A stretch of DNA of 58,816 nucleotides from an uncultured Dorea sp. (GTDB taxonomy: Bacteria; Bacillota; Clostridia; Lachnospirales; Lachnospiraceae), in the NCBI GenBank assembly GCA_910584095.1, contig CAJTYU010000006.1, positions 57,819 through 116,634 on the forward strand. The letters run 5' to 3'. Shown here piece after piece: positions 50,916 through 58,816 of this stretch. The position numbers and the translations under genes were made by a program. Positions within the stretch are counted from its first letter, which is position 1; every line of letters starts with the position of its first letter. The notes below the pieces were generated by a model, which saw only the letters and a program-made list of their open reading frames with translations, ran no database searches and had not been told where the DNA came from.

Positions 50916-53333
50916 ATGAAGAAAAAAACAATTGGTATAACGGTTATATTGATTGCTGTCATTGCCATTGCCGGAGGCGCGGGATATGCTTGGGGATATA
51001 ATCAGAAGAATGCGCAAGGAACACAGGAGGCTTCCCATAAGAAAGAAATCGAGGAATCTTCCATTATCGGAGTTGTGAATATGGATGAAGGAATAGAGGA
51101 GAACGGTGAGCGAATTAATTATGCTGACAGTATTATTCAATTCCAAAGCAGTACCTTTGAGTATGTGTCTCTTTCAGAAGCAAGGGCGGGACTGGAAAAT
51201 GGAACATATGGCGCGTACATTACAATACCGGCCACCTTTTCTAAGAGCGTGGCAAGCATTAACACAACACCCCAGCCGGCGCAGTTTGAGTATGTAATTA
51301 ACAGCCGTTTGTCGGGAAAGACGCAGTATAGCATCTTGTATGACGTACTGAGTTTTGGAGAGAGCATTAACAATAATTTGAGTTATATGTATCTGGATAA
51401 TATTCTGAAGGAATTTCATCAAGTACAGGATGGCGCGGCTGTTGTAATAGATAACGATTTGAAAGATAAAAGCGCAATTGATGAAATCAAAGCATATGAT
51501 CTGGTCGAAATGGTTGCCATACCGGAATTAAAGCATGAAGAAAATAACGTGGGGGCTTTGGAAATTGAGAGCTATGTGTCGGCAAATACAGAGATGGTGA
51601 AAAGCGTAGATGAGGAATATCACAAACGTGTAGAAGACGCTAAGGAACAGCTAAGCGCCCTGAAAGAAAACGGAGAAACCTTGTCAAAAGTATTGGCGTC
51701 TCTTTCATCAGATGCCGGAGAGATTGATATTACCAAAAACGAGTCGGGAACTTCAATTGCAGAGGAAGCGGGAGTTAAGCTGGAAGAAACTTTGGAGCGG
51801 GAGCAAAATAAGCTTCAGGAAAACAGCGCCGACTTGTTTGCAAAAGTTTTGGAAATGCAGGATGGCGTAGGAGAAATCATAGAAAGCCTGGATGTTTCCG
51901 TTGAAAAAGGAAATATAAAGTCGGAGGAAGAAGTAGAAACGATACTGGGGGAATATGAAGAAAAGATAATAAGCAATATTCAGGGACTGGATTTCAAAGA
52001 GGATCCCGCAACAGGCGGTTATATTTTGGAATTTGATACCAAAAAAGACGGGACGGCCAAGACACTAGGATTGTCTGTACAGACGGGTGGAGACGGAGGG
52101 GCAAAGCAGCAAGACCAGAGAGCATTGCTGAATGCTATAACAGGAAGGATGCTTGCGGCACAGTACGAAACGGTAAATGCTGCGGTGGAAATTCCAAAAG
52201 CGGGCGGAGAAGCGGATCCAAATTCAGAATCAGATGCAGGACAAAATGCAGAACCGGAAACAACAGCAGAGATTGAAGTGAGTAAAGGAATTGCTTCCGT
52301 GCTGGAAGAATGTAATTCGGATGCTGAGATTGCCGCTATGCTCCAAAGAACGGGATATGCTACTGCGTCGGAATTTATGCAGTCAGTCAGCGACGGGACG
52401 GCTGATATAGGAACTGGGAATAAGGTAGTCGTATCCGGCGATGTAGAACAGTTTAAGAAATTTTTGATTGAAAAAGTGGAAGAGGCGCCAAAGGAATTTC
52501 AGCTTACCGGATATCAGGATTATGTCTATGACGCCGATGGGAATATTCAAAGTACGGAAGATGGAAGGGAACTTCATATCGCGGATTTATTGGAACAGTT
52601 CAAGGAAAAATTAGGAGGTGCGGATATCTCTGCCGGCGATATGCTTAAGCTGGATACGGAGGGGATTAAGAGTATCTTTGACAAGGATTATGTCGGAACA
52701 ATACAGAAGAATGCGGAAGCCGTTCAAAATAAGTTTGACGACAGATATGGCAAAGAAACCGTTGCAATTGCAGGGTATCATGAACAAGTTGCAGCGTATA
52801 GGCCAGCGGTTACGGCGGATTTTATTTCCGAAAACACCTCCGAGATGCAGAAGAATAATACGCTGCTGCAGGAGAAGGTACTGGAAAATAATAAAAGCTA
52901 TGCTGAGTTTGCGGGGAATGTATTTAAGACAAGTGAGGAAAATATACTTGCGATTCAGAAAAATATAGAAGAAGCAAAAGAAGCATCTAATACGGCAGTA
53001 GAGGATGGCTTGAATGATGCAAAGCTGGTTAAGGACAGCACAAGCGAAGAGAATCAGAAGATACTGGCGGATTTTATGAAGAAGCTTCCTTATACAAGAT
53101 TAGGCAGTATGGAATATACCCAGGCATATCAGTTTATCGCGAAACCGGTAATTTTAAATAACAGCTCTGCAGACAATGAGGAAGAGAAGGGAAGCGTGAA
53201 AGTTTCAGCAGAGGAAAAGGCGGACACTTCTATCCTAAGTTATGCAGTGTACACAGCGCTGGGCATTCTTATTATTATTCTGATTGTTTTTATTTATGAC
53301 AGAATAAGAAAAGCCCGTAAAGAGGTGCAATAG
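50916..53333 (+). CDS. esaA: Type VII secretion EsaA/YueB-like protein, short-tailed form
   Basis: 805 residues. One N-terminal span (about 4-23, IGITVILIAVIAIAGGAGYAWG) is followed by a large outward domain. This begins with the YhgE/Pip-like IIGVVNMDEGIEENGERINYAD and continues through long Glu/Lys-rich probable coiled coils (about 225-330 and 600-720). One C-terminal span (YAVYTALGILIIILIVFIYD) ends the protein. B. subtilis YueB and Staphylococcus EsaA have several C-terminal spans; only one is visible here. It is the cell-envelope-spanning subunit of the secretion machine and starts the operon. AAAAGGAAAG before 50916 favours this start over 50892. EsaA function is inferred from N-terminal similarity and position. 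Confidence 0.75.
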   Translation: MKKKTIGITVILIAVIAIAGGAGYAWGYNQKNAQGTQEASHKKEIEESSIIGVVNMDEGIEENGERINYADSIIQFQSSTFEYVSLSEARAGLENGTYGAYITIPATFSKSVASINTTPQPAQFEYVINSRLSGKTQYSILYDVLSFGESINNNLSYMYLDNILKEFHQVQDGAAVVIDNDLKDKSAIDEIKAYDLVEMVAIPELKHEENNVGALEIESYVSANTEMVKSVDEEYHKRVEDAKEQLSALKENGETLSKVLASLSSDAGEIDITKNESGTSIAEEAGVKLEETLEREQNKLQENSADLFAKVLEMQDGVGEIIESLDVSVEKGNIKSEEEVETILGEYEEKIISNIQGLDFKEDPATGGYILEFDTKKDGTAKTLGLSVQTGGDGGAKQQDQRALLNAITGRMLAAQYETVNAAVEIPKAGGEADPNSESDAGQNAEPETTAEIEVSKGIASVLEECNSDAEIAAMLQRTGYATASEFMQSVSDGTADIGTGNKVVVSGDVEQFKKFLIEKVEEAPKEFQLTGYQDYVYDADGNIQSTEDGRELHIADLLEQFKEKLGGADISAGDMLKLDTEGIKSIFDKDYVGTIQKNAEAVQNKFDDRYGKETVAIAGYHEQVAAYRPAVTADFISENTSEMQKNNTLLQEKVLENNKSYAEFAGNVFKTSEENILAIQKNIEEAKEASNTAVEDGLNDAKLVKDSTSEENQKILADFMKKLPYTRLGSMEYTQAYQFIAKPVILNNSSADNEEEKGSVKVSAEEKADTSILSYAVYTALGILIIILIVFIYDRIRKARKEVQ

Positions 53334-53385
53334 GCTGTTTACAGCATTGCAGATAAACAAGTTTCAAGATAAGGAGGATAAGGAG

Positions 53386-53688
53386 ATGGCAGACATTAGC
53401 AACATTAAACTGAACCCGGAACAGATGGAGGCAAAGGCGGCGGAATTTAACGCAAGATGCGAAGATTTTAATCAGGTAGTGTCGAATATGAGAAATATGG
53501 TAACGACACTGTGCGAAGAATGGGCCGGTCAGAGCAGCCAGGCGTTCTACGATCAGTTTCAGTCGCTGGAGCCAAGCTTTACAGCCACATCAGACCTGAT
53601 TACTTCAATTGCGCAGCAGTTACGTGACGTATCGTCAGCAATGCAGAGTATCGATCAGGAAATCGCAGGGAAAATCGGCGGAATGTAA
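53386..53688 (+). CDS. esxA: WXG100-family secreted protein (EsxA-like)
   Basis: 100 residues, exactly the family length. A helix-turn-helix hairpin has the Trp46-Ala-Gly48 turn in EEWAGQSSQAFYDQF. It is exported by the EssC machine as a dimer and usually needed for secretion of other effectors. GGAGGATAAGGAG before 53386 decides the start; an ORF start at 53347 lacks family sequence. A hairpin follows (53700-53719). The C-terminus is IAGKIGGM; no obvious YxxxD signal was seen. Confidence 0.92.
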   Translation: MADISNIKLNPEQMEAKAAEFNARCEDFNQVVSNMRNMVTTLCEEWAGQSSQAFYDQFQSLEPSFTATSDLITSIAQQLRDVSSAMQSIDQEIAGKIGGM

Positions 53689-53699
53689 ATCAGGCAAGG

Positions 53700-53719
53700 C
53701 CATCGGGGATTCCCGGTGG
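53700..53719 (+). other. Intercistronic hairpin after esxA
   Basis: CCATCGGG (53700-53707), loop GATT, CCCGGTGG (53712-53719), followed by TCTTTG. Its place after the WXG100 gene suggests partial termination or mRNA stabilisation, giving more WXG100 than machine components. Confidence 0.5.
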
Positions 53720-53802
53720 TCTTTGTGCCGTGCTTTCGGATGGTTCATTCATAGGTATGGATTTTGGATAATAAAGACACGGCAGCAAGGGGGGAGAATC
53801 AT

Positions 53803-54246
53803 ATGGAGGAGAACATGGATATAGAAGTCTGGCAGAGTCAGGAAGGGATACGGCTGGATCCGTCTGTTTTACAGGAACAGGGAGAAACATACTCATCCCT
53901 GACAGATACCAACCAGATTCCGCTGTTTACAAACACGTTCGAGGAATTGCAGAAAAAGAAGCGGGAAGAGGAGGCAGAGACGTTGGGAGAAGTGAAGACG
54001 GCTTTGTTTCAAAATAAAGAAGATCATGGATTAACGGAATATGAAAGAATACAGAACAATCTGTTTATAAATACAGAAACCCAGCTAATAAAAGAAGAGG
54101 TAGAAGAAAAAGGCAGTCAGGCCGGGACGGCGATAGCATCAGTGGCTATTTTGCTGATTCTGTTTTTTATGGTTGCTTTTTCATGGATGGAGAAACGAAG
54201 TAAAAGGAGACGCAAAGATGCAATTGACACTTACGTTTACGAATAA
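53803..54246 (+). CDS. essA: Type VII secretion EssA-like single-span protein
   Basis: 147 residues, close to Staphylococcus EssA (about 150). A charged soluble region (MEENMDIEVWQSQEGIRLDPSVLQEQ onward) is followed by one span at about 107-130 (GTAIASVAILLILFFMVAFSW) and a basic tail (EKRSKRRRK). Sequence similarity to EssA is low; the call rests on size, topology and place between the WXG100 and EsaB-like genes. GGGGGGAG precedes ATG 53803. The end overlaps the next gene by 29 nt. Confidence 0.6.
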   Translation: MEENMDIEVWQSQEGIRLDPSVLQEQGETYSSLTDTNQIPLFTNTFEELQKKKREEEAETLGEVKTALFQNKEDHGLTEYERIQNNLFINTETQLIKEEVEEKGSQAGTAIASVAILLILFFMVAFSWMEKRSKRRRKDAIDTYVYE

Positions 54247-54475
54247 TATAGAGGCGCGGGAAATGAGCAGTGCAGGAGAACTGGATGTGATGGTAAATTC
54301 TCAGCAGAGAATGATAGATACTATTCAAATCCTTCAGGAAGCAGGGAGACTTCCGGTGATTGGGAGGCGGCCGTCTAAGCTCCGTTCCGCCAGAAAAAAA
54401 TATATGATACAGCCGGAGCAGACGTATGACCAGGCAAATATTTATTATGGGGATATATTAGAAATAATATGGTAA
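54218..54475 (+). CDS. esaB: EsaB/YukD-like ubiquitin-fold protein
   Basis: 85 residues. The pattern MQLTLTFTNNIEAREMSSAGELDVMVNSQQRMIDTIQILQEAG, ending YYGDILEIIW, fits the small beta-grasp YukD family (79 residues in B. subtilis), a cytoplasmic accessory of type VII secretion. Residues 45-62 (VIGRRPSKLRSARKKYMI) form a basic insert. AAAAGGAGA before 54218 sets the start, inside the EssA-like gene. Translational coupling with both neighbours is likely. Confidence 0.78.
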   Translation: MQLTLTFTNNIEAREMSSAGELDVMVNSQQRMIDTIQILQEAGRLPVIGRRPSKLRSARKKYMIQPEQTYDQANIYYGDILEIIW

Positions 54476-54488
54476 AGAGGAGGCAGGG

Positions 54489-55598
54489 ATGGAAGCGCAA
54501 GCATTACAGGAGAGGTTTAAAAAATCTGAATTTACAGCAAAAGACAGATACGACTATAAATGGATTACATATCCCGAAATTCATTTTTTGAAAAGTGAGC
54601 TGGAAGAGCAGGGAGAAGAACTGATTGTCACATATGAGATAGGTGAAAGGACAGCGTTTACAAAGATCCGGCAGGAGGATGTGACGCAGAGGCTTTTGAT
54701 ATTGGAGTCTGTGGGAGAACTGTTTTCTGATACGGAGAAATATGCATTTGAATTGCAGCCTGAGAATTTATTCTATGATGACCATGGTTTCGTGCAGGCA
54801 AAACGAAGGGATGTCATTCCGGATCAGAAACGGAAATCAGAAAAAGATTTTGTATTAGAATACAAGGCGATTATCGGGTTTTCCATGCAGAAAAAATATC
54901 ATTATGAAGATTTCCGGCAGGGTGGGAATGAACTGCTCGGAAAGGAAGGGATCTGTGGAGAAATAAAGGATCTGGAATCCGTCGGGGAAATACAGGTACG
55001 GCTCCGAAGGGAGTACCGAAGGATTCAGGAAAACAGAAAAAGAACGAAGCTGCTGATTCCTATCTGGACCTACAGGCTGACAAAGGGACTGGCCATTATG
55101 CTTGGCGTACTTTTGATGGGACTGGCAGGATTTTCCGGATATCATTTTATCGTTACAGAGCCGTATAAGAATGCGGTAATCGGGCTTGGCGACGCATATG
55201 TCGATTCAGATTATGTATTGTGCATTGATTCTATGAAGGATATTGAAGTAAAGGATATGAGTCTTTATCAGAAATATATGCTGGCAAATGCTTATGTGAG
55301 AAGCGAAAACCTGAATCAGGAACAGAAGGAGAATATACTCTCTGCTATGACTCTAAACGATTCTGCTTCGAAGCTGGAATACTGGATCTATCTCGGAAGA
55401 AAAGATACAGAGCGGGCTGAGGATATTGCGCTGCAGCTATCGGATAACCAGCTCTTGCTATATGCCTATATGAAGGAAAAAGCAAATATAGAATCCGACA
55501 CGGAGCTTACCGGCGCAGAAAAATCTGACAGGCTGGATGAACTAACCAGAAAGATGGATTCATTGATGGAAGAATACAATACTGAGGACGAAGAATGA
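54489..55598 (+). CDS. essB: Type VII secretion protein EssB
   Basis: 369 residues. The cytoplasmic pseudokinase domain (about 1-175, with EIHFLKSELEEQGEELIVTYEI and FELQPENLFYDDHGFVQAKRRDV) is followed by basic residues and one span (about 200-221, LAIMLGVLLMGLAGFSGYHFI). An outward helical domain (YKNAVIGLGDAYVDSDYVLCIDSM onward) ends in an acidic tail. EssB/YukC links EssC to the outer parts of the machine. GAGGAGG precedes the ATG. Its stop overlaps the EssC start (ATGA). Confidence 0.87.
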   Translation: MEAQALQERFKKSEFTAKDRYDYKWITYPEIHFLKSELEEQGEELIVTYEIGERTAFTKIRQEDVTQRLLILESVGELFSDTEKYAFELQPENLFYDDHGFVQAKRRDVIPDQKRKSEKDFVLEYKAIIGFSMQKKYHYEDFRQGGNELLGKEGICGEIKDLESVGEIQVRLRREYRRIQENRKRTKLLIPIWTYRLTKGLAIMLGVLLMGLAGFSGYHFIVTEPYKNAVIGLGDAYVDSDYVLCIDSMKDIEVKDMSLYQKYMLANAYVRSENLNQEQKENILSAMTLNDSASKLEYWIYLGRKDTERAEDIALQLSDNQLLLYAYMKEKANIESDTELTGAEKSDRLDELTRKMDSLMEEYNTEDEE

Positions 55599-58500
55599 TG
55601 AGAGAGGGAAAAAGGACGGTTTGTTGTCTGTACAGACCAGTCAGTTTTACAATAGGGAATCAAAAGGAAGATATCCGGATACCGAATATGGATATTCGGT
55701 GTATGATTGAACAGGATACGATAACAATCAGCCAATCAAAGAAAAAGGATTCTGTTTATTTGAACGGAGCTGTGGTGAAAGAAGAAAGCTGCCGGTTCAG
55801 GACGGGTGATCTGCTGGAGATAGCGGGATGTTTCTTTTGGCTTTTGGATCAGAAGATCCGTGTGGAAGCAGAATCAGGCAGTTTTGAAACAGATCTGCCG
55901 GTGATTGATGAGAGGGAAGTTCCGTTTGAAGGATTTCCTAAATATAAGAGGTCGCCGAGAATCATCAAAAGAGTAAAAGAAAAAAAGCTTTCCATTGAAA
56001 AACCAAAAGACCTGCCATCTAGAAAGAAAGGGGGGATTCTGCAATTAGTCCTGCCGCCGATTTTTATGATCTGCATTACGGTTGGAATCAGCATCCTGAT
56101 GAAAAGAGGTTTGTTTATTATTATGGCCGCGGCAGGTACTGGAATGTCTTTGATTGTCTCCATTATGCGTTTTGTGGAAGAGACGAAAGAGGCCAAAGAA
56201 AATAAAGTGCTGCGAGAAAAGACATATAAAGAATATCTATTGAGGAAACGAAAAGAAATTTATCAAGCTTATGAGGAGGAAAAGGAGGCATACCAGCATA
56301 ACTATCCCTCTGTATTAGAGATTGAGAATATGGTAAATACTTATCATTCCCGTATTTATGAGAGAAACTGCAATGATGAAGATTTCTTGAAGGTTTGCGT
56401 GGGAACAGCGCTCACAGAGCCAAAGCTTCAGATCAAGCTGTCCGTAGATGAATTGAAAGAGAAGAAGGACGTATTGGAAGAAGAGGCGAAAGCAATCAAG
56501 CAAACTTTTTCCAGAATCGAAAAGCCGGTAGTTGTAGACTTGAAAAGGGCACACTTAGGGCTGGTTGGGGAAAAAGATGTGATCCACGAGCAGTTAAAGG
56601 CGTTGGTTATTCAAATGGCATTTTTTCACAGCTATCATGATTTGGAAATTGTAGCGATTTATGATGAAAAATATCATATGGATTTTCAATGGATGCGCTG
56701 GTATCCGCATTTCAGGATCCACGCGGTAAACTGCGTGGGTATGATTAATTCAGAGCGTAAGAGAGACCAGATACTTGGCAGCCTGCATCAGATATTAAAG
56801 GAGCGGAAACAGAAGGAAGAGGAAAGTAAGAAAGAGAGTATGTTTCTGCCGCATTTGGTATTTATCATTGATGAACCGAAGTGGATTATGGATCATTCCG
56901 TTATGGAGTATTTGGAAAAAGACGGCTATAATCTTGGCTTTTCCATTATTTATACGACGAATCTGAGGGCGAATCTTCCCGAAAATATTGGGACGATTGT
57001 TATGCTTGATAATTCTGCTGATGGGATGCTTCTGATGGAAGAACAGGAGGAAAAAAAGCTGCATTTTACTCTTCCAACGGTTAAGGGAATTGAACTGGAG
57101 TGGATGGCAAGGAATCTCGGCGTTTTAGAGCATATGCAGGGAATCAGCGCTCAGATTCCGGAAAGTATTACCTTCTTTGGCATGTATGGGATCGAAAAGC
57201 CTTCCGAGCTGCAGATTGAAAAGAGGTGGGAGAGAAGCAACTCCGCGAAATCTCTTGCGGTTCTGTTGGGCGCTAGGGCAGAGGGAGACTACGTATATCT
57301 GAATCTCCATGAGAAAGCCCATGGACCGCATGGACTGGTAGCAGGTACAACTGGTTCAGGAAAATCAGAAATTATTCAGTCTTATATCTTGTCTCTGGCA
57401 GTGAATTTTAATCCTTGCGAGGCAGCCTTTCTTCTGATTGATTATAAGGGCGGAGGAATGTCCGGACTGTTTAAGGATCTGCCGCATCTTCTCGGAACTA
57501 TTACCAATCTTGACGGTTCGCAAAGCATGAGGGCAATGGCTTCGATCAAAAGCGAGCTTGACAGAAGACAGAGTATTTTCAACAGATATGAGGTCAACCA
57601 TATTGATGAATATAATAAATTGTTTAAAAATGGAGAGGCAGAAGAACCGCTTCCGCATCTGTTCCTGATTAGCGATGAGTTTGCAGAACTAAAAAAGGAG
57701 CAGCCGGATTTCATGACTGAGCTTGTTTCAGCAGCCCGGATCGGACGGAGTCTTGGCGTTCATCTGATTTTGGCAACGCAGAAGCCTACCGGCGTGGTAG
57801 ACGATCAGATCTGGTCTAATTCAAAGTTTAAATTGGCGTTAAAGGTACAGAATGAAGCAGACAGCAAAGAAATTATCAAGACTCCCGACGCGGCAAATAT
57901 TACGCAGGCCGGGAGAGCTTATCTGCAGGTGGGAAATAATGAGATCTACGAACTGTTCCAGTCGGCGTGGAGCGGCGCGGCCTACAGTGAACGGGATGAG
58001 AAAGAAAAGACGGATGACAGGGTATTTGTCATTAATGAGCTAGGGCAGGGAGAATTGATCAATCAGGACTTGAGCGATACGAAGGGGGACGGACAAAGGC
58101 TGAAGACCCAGCTTGCGGCAGTCGTACAGTATATTCATGATTATTATCAGCAGTGTTCGCTGGCCGAAGTGAGAAAGCCATGGCTTCCGCCATTGCCGGA
58201 ACAACTAGTAAGCAGGCAGAAGCTGATAGACGCGAGGGCGCTTAGGATGAATCTTTGCGTTAAGATTGGAGAGATCGACGTACCGGAGAATCAGGAGCAA
58301 GTTCCGTTTGAAGTTGATTTTATGAAGGATGGCAATCTTTTGTATATTGCATCTGCAGGATATGGAAAGACCGTATTTCTCACGACGGTCATCCTTACGC
58401 TGGCGATGCAGAACTCGGTTGACAATGTGAATTTTTATATTCTGGACTTTGGGAACAGCGGATTGATACTGCTTGGCAAACTGCATCATACGGCGGATTA

Positions 58501-58816
58501 TATTGCATTTGAAGATACGGAGCGGATGCAGAAACTGATCCGTATCCTGCAGAAGGAAGTGAAAGAGCGCAAGAAAAAGCTTGCGGATGCAGCCGTACAG
58601 AACTTTGAAGTATACAATCAGGTTGCAGAAGAGAAAATGAAAGCGATTTTTGTCATGATTGATAATTTTGACGTGGTGAAAGAATTGGGCTATGAGGCGG
58701 AAGAATTTTTCCAAAAACTAACCAGAGACGGATTTGGACTGGGAATCTTCGCAGTAGCAACGGCAACCAGAAGCAATGGAATGAAATATGCGACCTATAA
58801 TAATTTCAAGAACAAA
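55595..58816 (+). CDS. essC: Type VII secretion ATPase EssC (5' part; cut by window end)
   Basis: 1074 codons are present, with no stop before the window end; Staphylococcus EssC is about 1480. An N-terminal FHA-like region (TIGNQKEDIRIPNMDI) is followed by two adjacent spans (about 150-190). Then comes an inactive-looking domain and the first FtsK/SpoIIIE ATPase with Walker A GTTGSGKS (584-591) and Walker B ISDE (Asp694, Glu695). A second ATPase follows with Walker A SAGYGKT (about 920-926). A third domain is expected beyond the edge. EssC drives export of WXG100 proteins and effectors. ATG 55595 overlaps the essB stop; ATG 55598 directly follows in frame. Confidence 0.92.
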   Translation, partial: MMREGKRTVCCLYRPVSFTIGNQKEDIRIPNMDIRCMIEQDTITISQSKKKDSVYLNGAVVKEESCRFRTGDLLEIAGCFFWLLDQKIRVEAESGSFETDLPVIDEREVPFEGFPKYKRSPRIIKRVKEKKLSIEKPKDLPSRKKGGILQLVLPPIFMICITVGISILMKRGLFIIMAAAGTGMSLIVSIMRFVEETKEAKENKVLREKTYKEYLLRKRKEIYQAYEEEKEAYQHNYPSVLEIENMVNTYHSRIYERNCNDEDFLKVCVGTALTEPKLQIKLSVDELKEKKDVLEEEAKAIKQTFSRIEKPVVVDLKRAHLGLVGEKDVIHEQLKALVIQMAFFHSYHDLEIVAIYDEKYHMDFQWMRWYPHFRIHAVNCVGMINSERKRDQILGSLHQILKERKQKEEESKKESMFLPHLVFIIDEPKWIMDHSVMEYLEKDGYNLGFSIIYTTNLRANLPENIGTIVMLDNSADGMLLMEEQEEKKLHFTLPTVKGIELEWMARNLGVLEHMQGISAQIPESITFFGMYGIEKPSELQIEKRWERSNSAKSLAVLLGARAEGDYVYLNLHEKAHGPHGLVAGTTGSGKSEIIQSYILSLAVNFNPCEAAFLLIDYKGGGMSGLFKDLPHLLGTITNLDGSQSMRAMASIKSELDRRQSIFNRYEVNHIDEYNKLFKNGEAEEPLPHLFLISDEFAELKKEQPDFMTELVSAARIGRSLGVHLILATQKPTGVVDDQIWSNSKFKLALKVQNEADSKEIIKTPDAANITQAGRAYLQVGNNEIYELFQSAWSGAAYSERDEKEKTDDRVFVINELGQGELINQDLSDTKGDGQRLKTQLAAVVQYIHDYYQQCSLAEVRKPWLPPLPEQLVSRQKLIDARALRMNLCVKIGEIDVPENQEQVPFEVDFMKDGNLLYIASAGYGKTVFLTTVILTLAMQNSVDNVNFYILDFGNSGLILLGKLHHTADYIAFEDTERMQKLIRILQKEVKERKKKLADAAVQNFEVYNQVAEEKMKAIFVMIDNFDVVKELGYEAEEFFQKLTRDGFGLGIFAVATATRSNGMKYATYNNFKNK

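Overview
The window reads as chromosome of a gut Firmicute, most likely a Lachnospiraceae member. The evidence is the many sugar ABC transporters without their own ATPase, strong AGGAGG ribosome sites, a beta-mannooligosaccharide locus of the Roseburia/Ruminococcus albus type, and a Firmicute-type (T7SSb) type VII secretion locus at the right end. No rRNA, tRNA, intact transposase or CRISPR array was seen.

Layout. 1-3.2 kb: citrate synthase, an alpha/beta hydrolase and a membrane-anchored non-specific nuclease in one tight run. 3.3-13.5 kb: a locus for glycated amino acids (Amadori products) resembling Bacillus subtilis frlBONMD. It has one PfkB kinase (FrlD-like), one CUT1 transporter (FrlONM-like), three 326-residue FrlB-type SIS deglycases and three HutC/GntR regulators. 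A shared operator, TAAKACRWGTTA, recurs in almost every intergenic gap. 13.6-17.2 kb: a YesL-like protein, then a leftward run of ProC, an M20 amidohydrolase and an ATC-hydrolase-family protein. 17.4-19.1 kb: phosphohexomutase. 19.3-20.6 kb: an AT-rich restriction-modification pair (BglII-like nuclease, MT-A70 methylase). 20.75-20.94 kb: a probable structured RNA with its own promoter.

21.0-37.5 kb: a nearly complete mannooligosaccharide operon. It holds a LacI regulator, an ABC transporter, two GH130 phosphorylases flanking a cellobiose 2-epimerase, an unknown membrane protein plus YesL, CE2 and CE17 acetylesterases, phosphomannomutase, a GH1 glucosidase, and a fused mannose-6-phosphate isomerase/ROK kinase. 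Imported acetylated oligosaccharides would be deacetylated and phosphorolysed in the cytoplasm. Man-1-P then goes to Man-6-P and Fru-6-P, and released glucose or mannose is phosphorylated by the ROK half. 37.6-43.9 kb: a divergent LacI regulator with a transporter and a GH32 enzyme (beta-fructosides). 43.9-45.1 kb: a scar of gene remnants around an AT-rich membrane-protein gene. 45.2-50.6 kb: GH31 alpha-glucosidase, an AraC regulator and glycogen phosphorylase.

50.9-58.8 kb: type VII secretion genes in the order EsaA/YueB-like, WXG100, EssA-like, EsaB/YukD-like, EssB, EssC. EssC runs off the window. The EsaA-like protein has only one predicted C-terminal membrane segment, unlike the multi-pass B. 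subtilis and Staphylococcus versions.

All function calls come from reading the sequence and family knowledge; no database search was run.
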